Source: Bifidobacterium moukalabense DSM 27321
Lineage (GTDB): Bacteria > Actinomycetota > Actinomycetes > Actinomycetales > Bifidobacteriaceae
Assembly (NCBI RefSeq): GCF_000522505.1
Contig: NZ_AZMV01000007.1
Location: 682,001-746,000 of the forward strand
Length of the DNA: 64,000 nucleotides
Direction: 5' to 3'
A program made the translations under genes and the position numbers. The first letter of the stretch is position 1, and every line of letters begins with the position of its first letter. This document shows positions 63,545 through 64,000 of this stretch, one piece after another. The notes beneath the pieces were generated by a model. The model was not told where the DNA came from. It did not search any database and saw nothing but the letters and a program-made list of their open reading frames with translations.

Positions 63545-64000
63545 ATGGCGCTGATCTCGCTCGATCACGTAAGCAAAGTCTATCCGAAGGGCACACGCCC
63601 GGCATTGGACGATATCAACCTCTCCATCAATCGAGGCGATTTCGTCTTTCTGGTGGGCGCGTCCGGCTCCGGCAAAACCACGCTGCTGAGCCTGCTGCTT
63701 CGTGAGGAGGAGGCCACGGATGGCGAGATCCGCGTCGCCGGCAACGATCTGAGACGTCTGGCCCCGCGCCAGGTCCCGTTCTACCGCCGTACCATCGGCT
63801 TCATCTTCCAGGACTACAAACTGCTCAACAACAAGACGGTGTGGGAGAACGTCGCCTTCGCGCTGGAGGTGATCGGCACAAGCCGGTCCACCATCAAGTC
63901 GCTGGTGCCGAAGGTACTGGAGACGGTCGGTCTGACGGGCAAGGAAAACAGTTATCCACATGAGCTTTCCGGCGGCGAGGCCCAGCGTGTGGCCATCGCG
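63545..64000 (+). CDS. ftsE: Cell-division ABC ATPase FtsE (partial)
   Basis: 152 residues before the window ends. MALISLDHVSKVYPKG, Walker A GASGSGKTTLL, FQDYKLLNNKTVWENVAF (Q-loop and FtsE-type) and the signature LSGGEAQRVAIA are present. FtsE with FtsX controls peptidoglycan hydrolases at the septum. AAAGGGG precedes the start. The downstream partner lies outside. Confidence 0.93.
   Translation, partial: MALISLDHVSKVYPKGTRPALDDINLSINRGDFVFLVGASGSGKTTLLSLLLREEEATDGEIRVAGNDLRRLAPRQVPFYRRTIGFIFQDYKLLNNKTVWENVAFALEVIGTSRSTIKSLVPKVLETVGLTGKENSYPHELSGGEAQRVAIA

Noticed and set aside
63952..63960. TTATCCACA near the window end
   Set aside because: It is a single box inside the conserved ftsE coding sequence, with no neighbours.

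Overview
The window is a piece of a Bifidobacterium chromosome. The evidence is the moderately GC-rich sequence, the house-keeping order rpmE-prfA-prmC, proS, map, gltA, dapD, prfB and ftsE, and the many sugar ABC systems, LacI/ROK regulators and alpha-glucosidase typical of gut bifidobacteria. The xylo-oligosaccharide and xylose genes would fit the B. adolescentis/catenulatum/pseudocatenulatum group, but that placement is an inference.

Region 1 (1-15240) is a pentose island. It holds the end of an oligosaccharide-binding protein, two permeases, a GH43 beta-xylosidase-type enzyme, an SGNH acetylesterase and a LbH acetyltransferase. A three-gene monosaccharide (xylose-type) ABC transporter follows, then two small membrane proteins, xylulokinase and a ROK-family repressor. 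A nearly identical 18-bp motif (16 of 18 bases) lies upstream of both the xylose transporter and the xylulokinase/ROK promoters, so a shared ROK operator is likely. Xylose isomerase is not in the window.

Region 2 (about 15295-32469) is a compact prophage of about 17.2 kb between two tRNA-Met(CAT)-like sequences. It carries a divergent pair of small HTH genes, several micro-membrane-protein genes, one reverse-strand membrane-anchored gene, a 360-bp hairpin-rich non-coding stretch, an excisionase-like protein and an HNH nuclease. After these come terminase, portal, a fused protease-capsid protein, connectors, tail genes with a GGGAAAC -1 frameshift site, a frameshifted tape measure, a tail protein with an SGNH hydrolase domain, endolysin, holin and a tyrosine integrase. 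I see no DNA-replication genes. The element resembles the very small siphophages of Actinobacteria more than the usual 30-40 kb bifidobacterial prophages. Internal start sites in the capsid and endolysin genes, a frameshift and overlapping genes show strong genome economy.

Region 3 (32440-43690) holds an intact tRNA-Met with a phage-proximal promoter, a perfect 23-bp hairpin made from a second tRNA 3' end, rpmE, prfA, prmC, a five-gene branched-chain amino acid ABC operon (binding protein frameshifted at a C5 run), the Sua5/YrdC tRNA t6A enzyme, a WecA-like glycosyl-1-phosphate transferase and guaB.

Region 4 (43750-48260) is an alpha-glucoside locus: a LacI repressor divergent from a GH13 alpha-glucosidase and an MFS transporter, with three LacI-type operator half-sites or palindromes between them. 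Region 5 (48378-64000) is mostly house-keeping: orn, a HAD phosphatase, a PIF1-like helicase, proS, a second SSB, an M13 peptidase, an HdeD-like protein, map, gltA, rlmH, dapD, prfB and the start of ftsE. Upstream of the SSB gene lie three DnaA-box-like sites and a perfect 26-bp palindrome, far from any recognisable dnaA gene.
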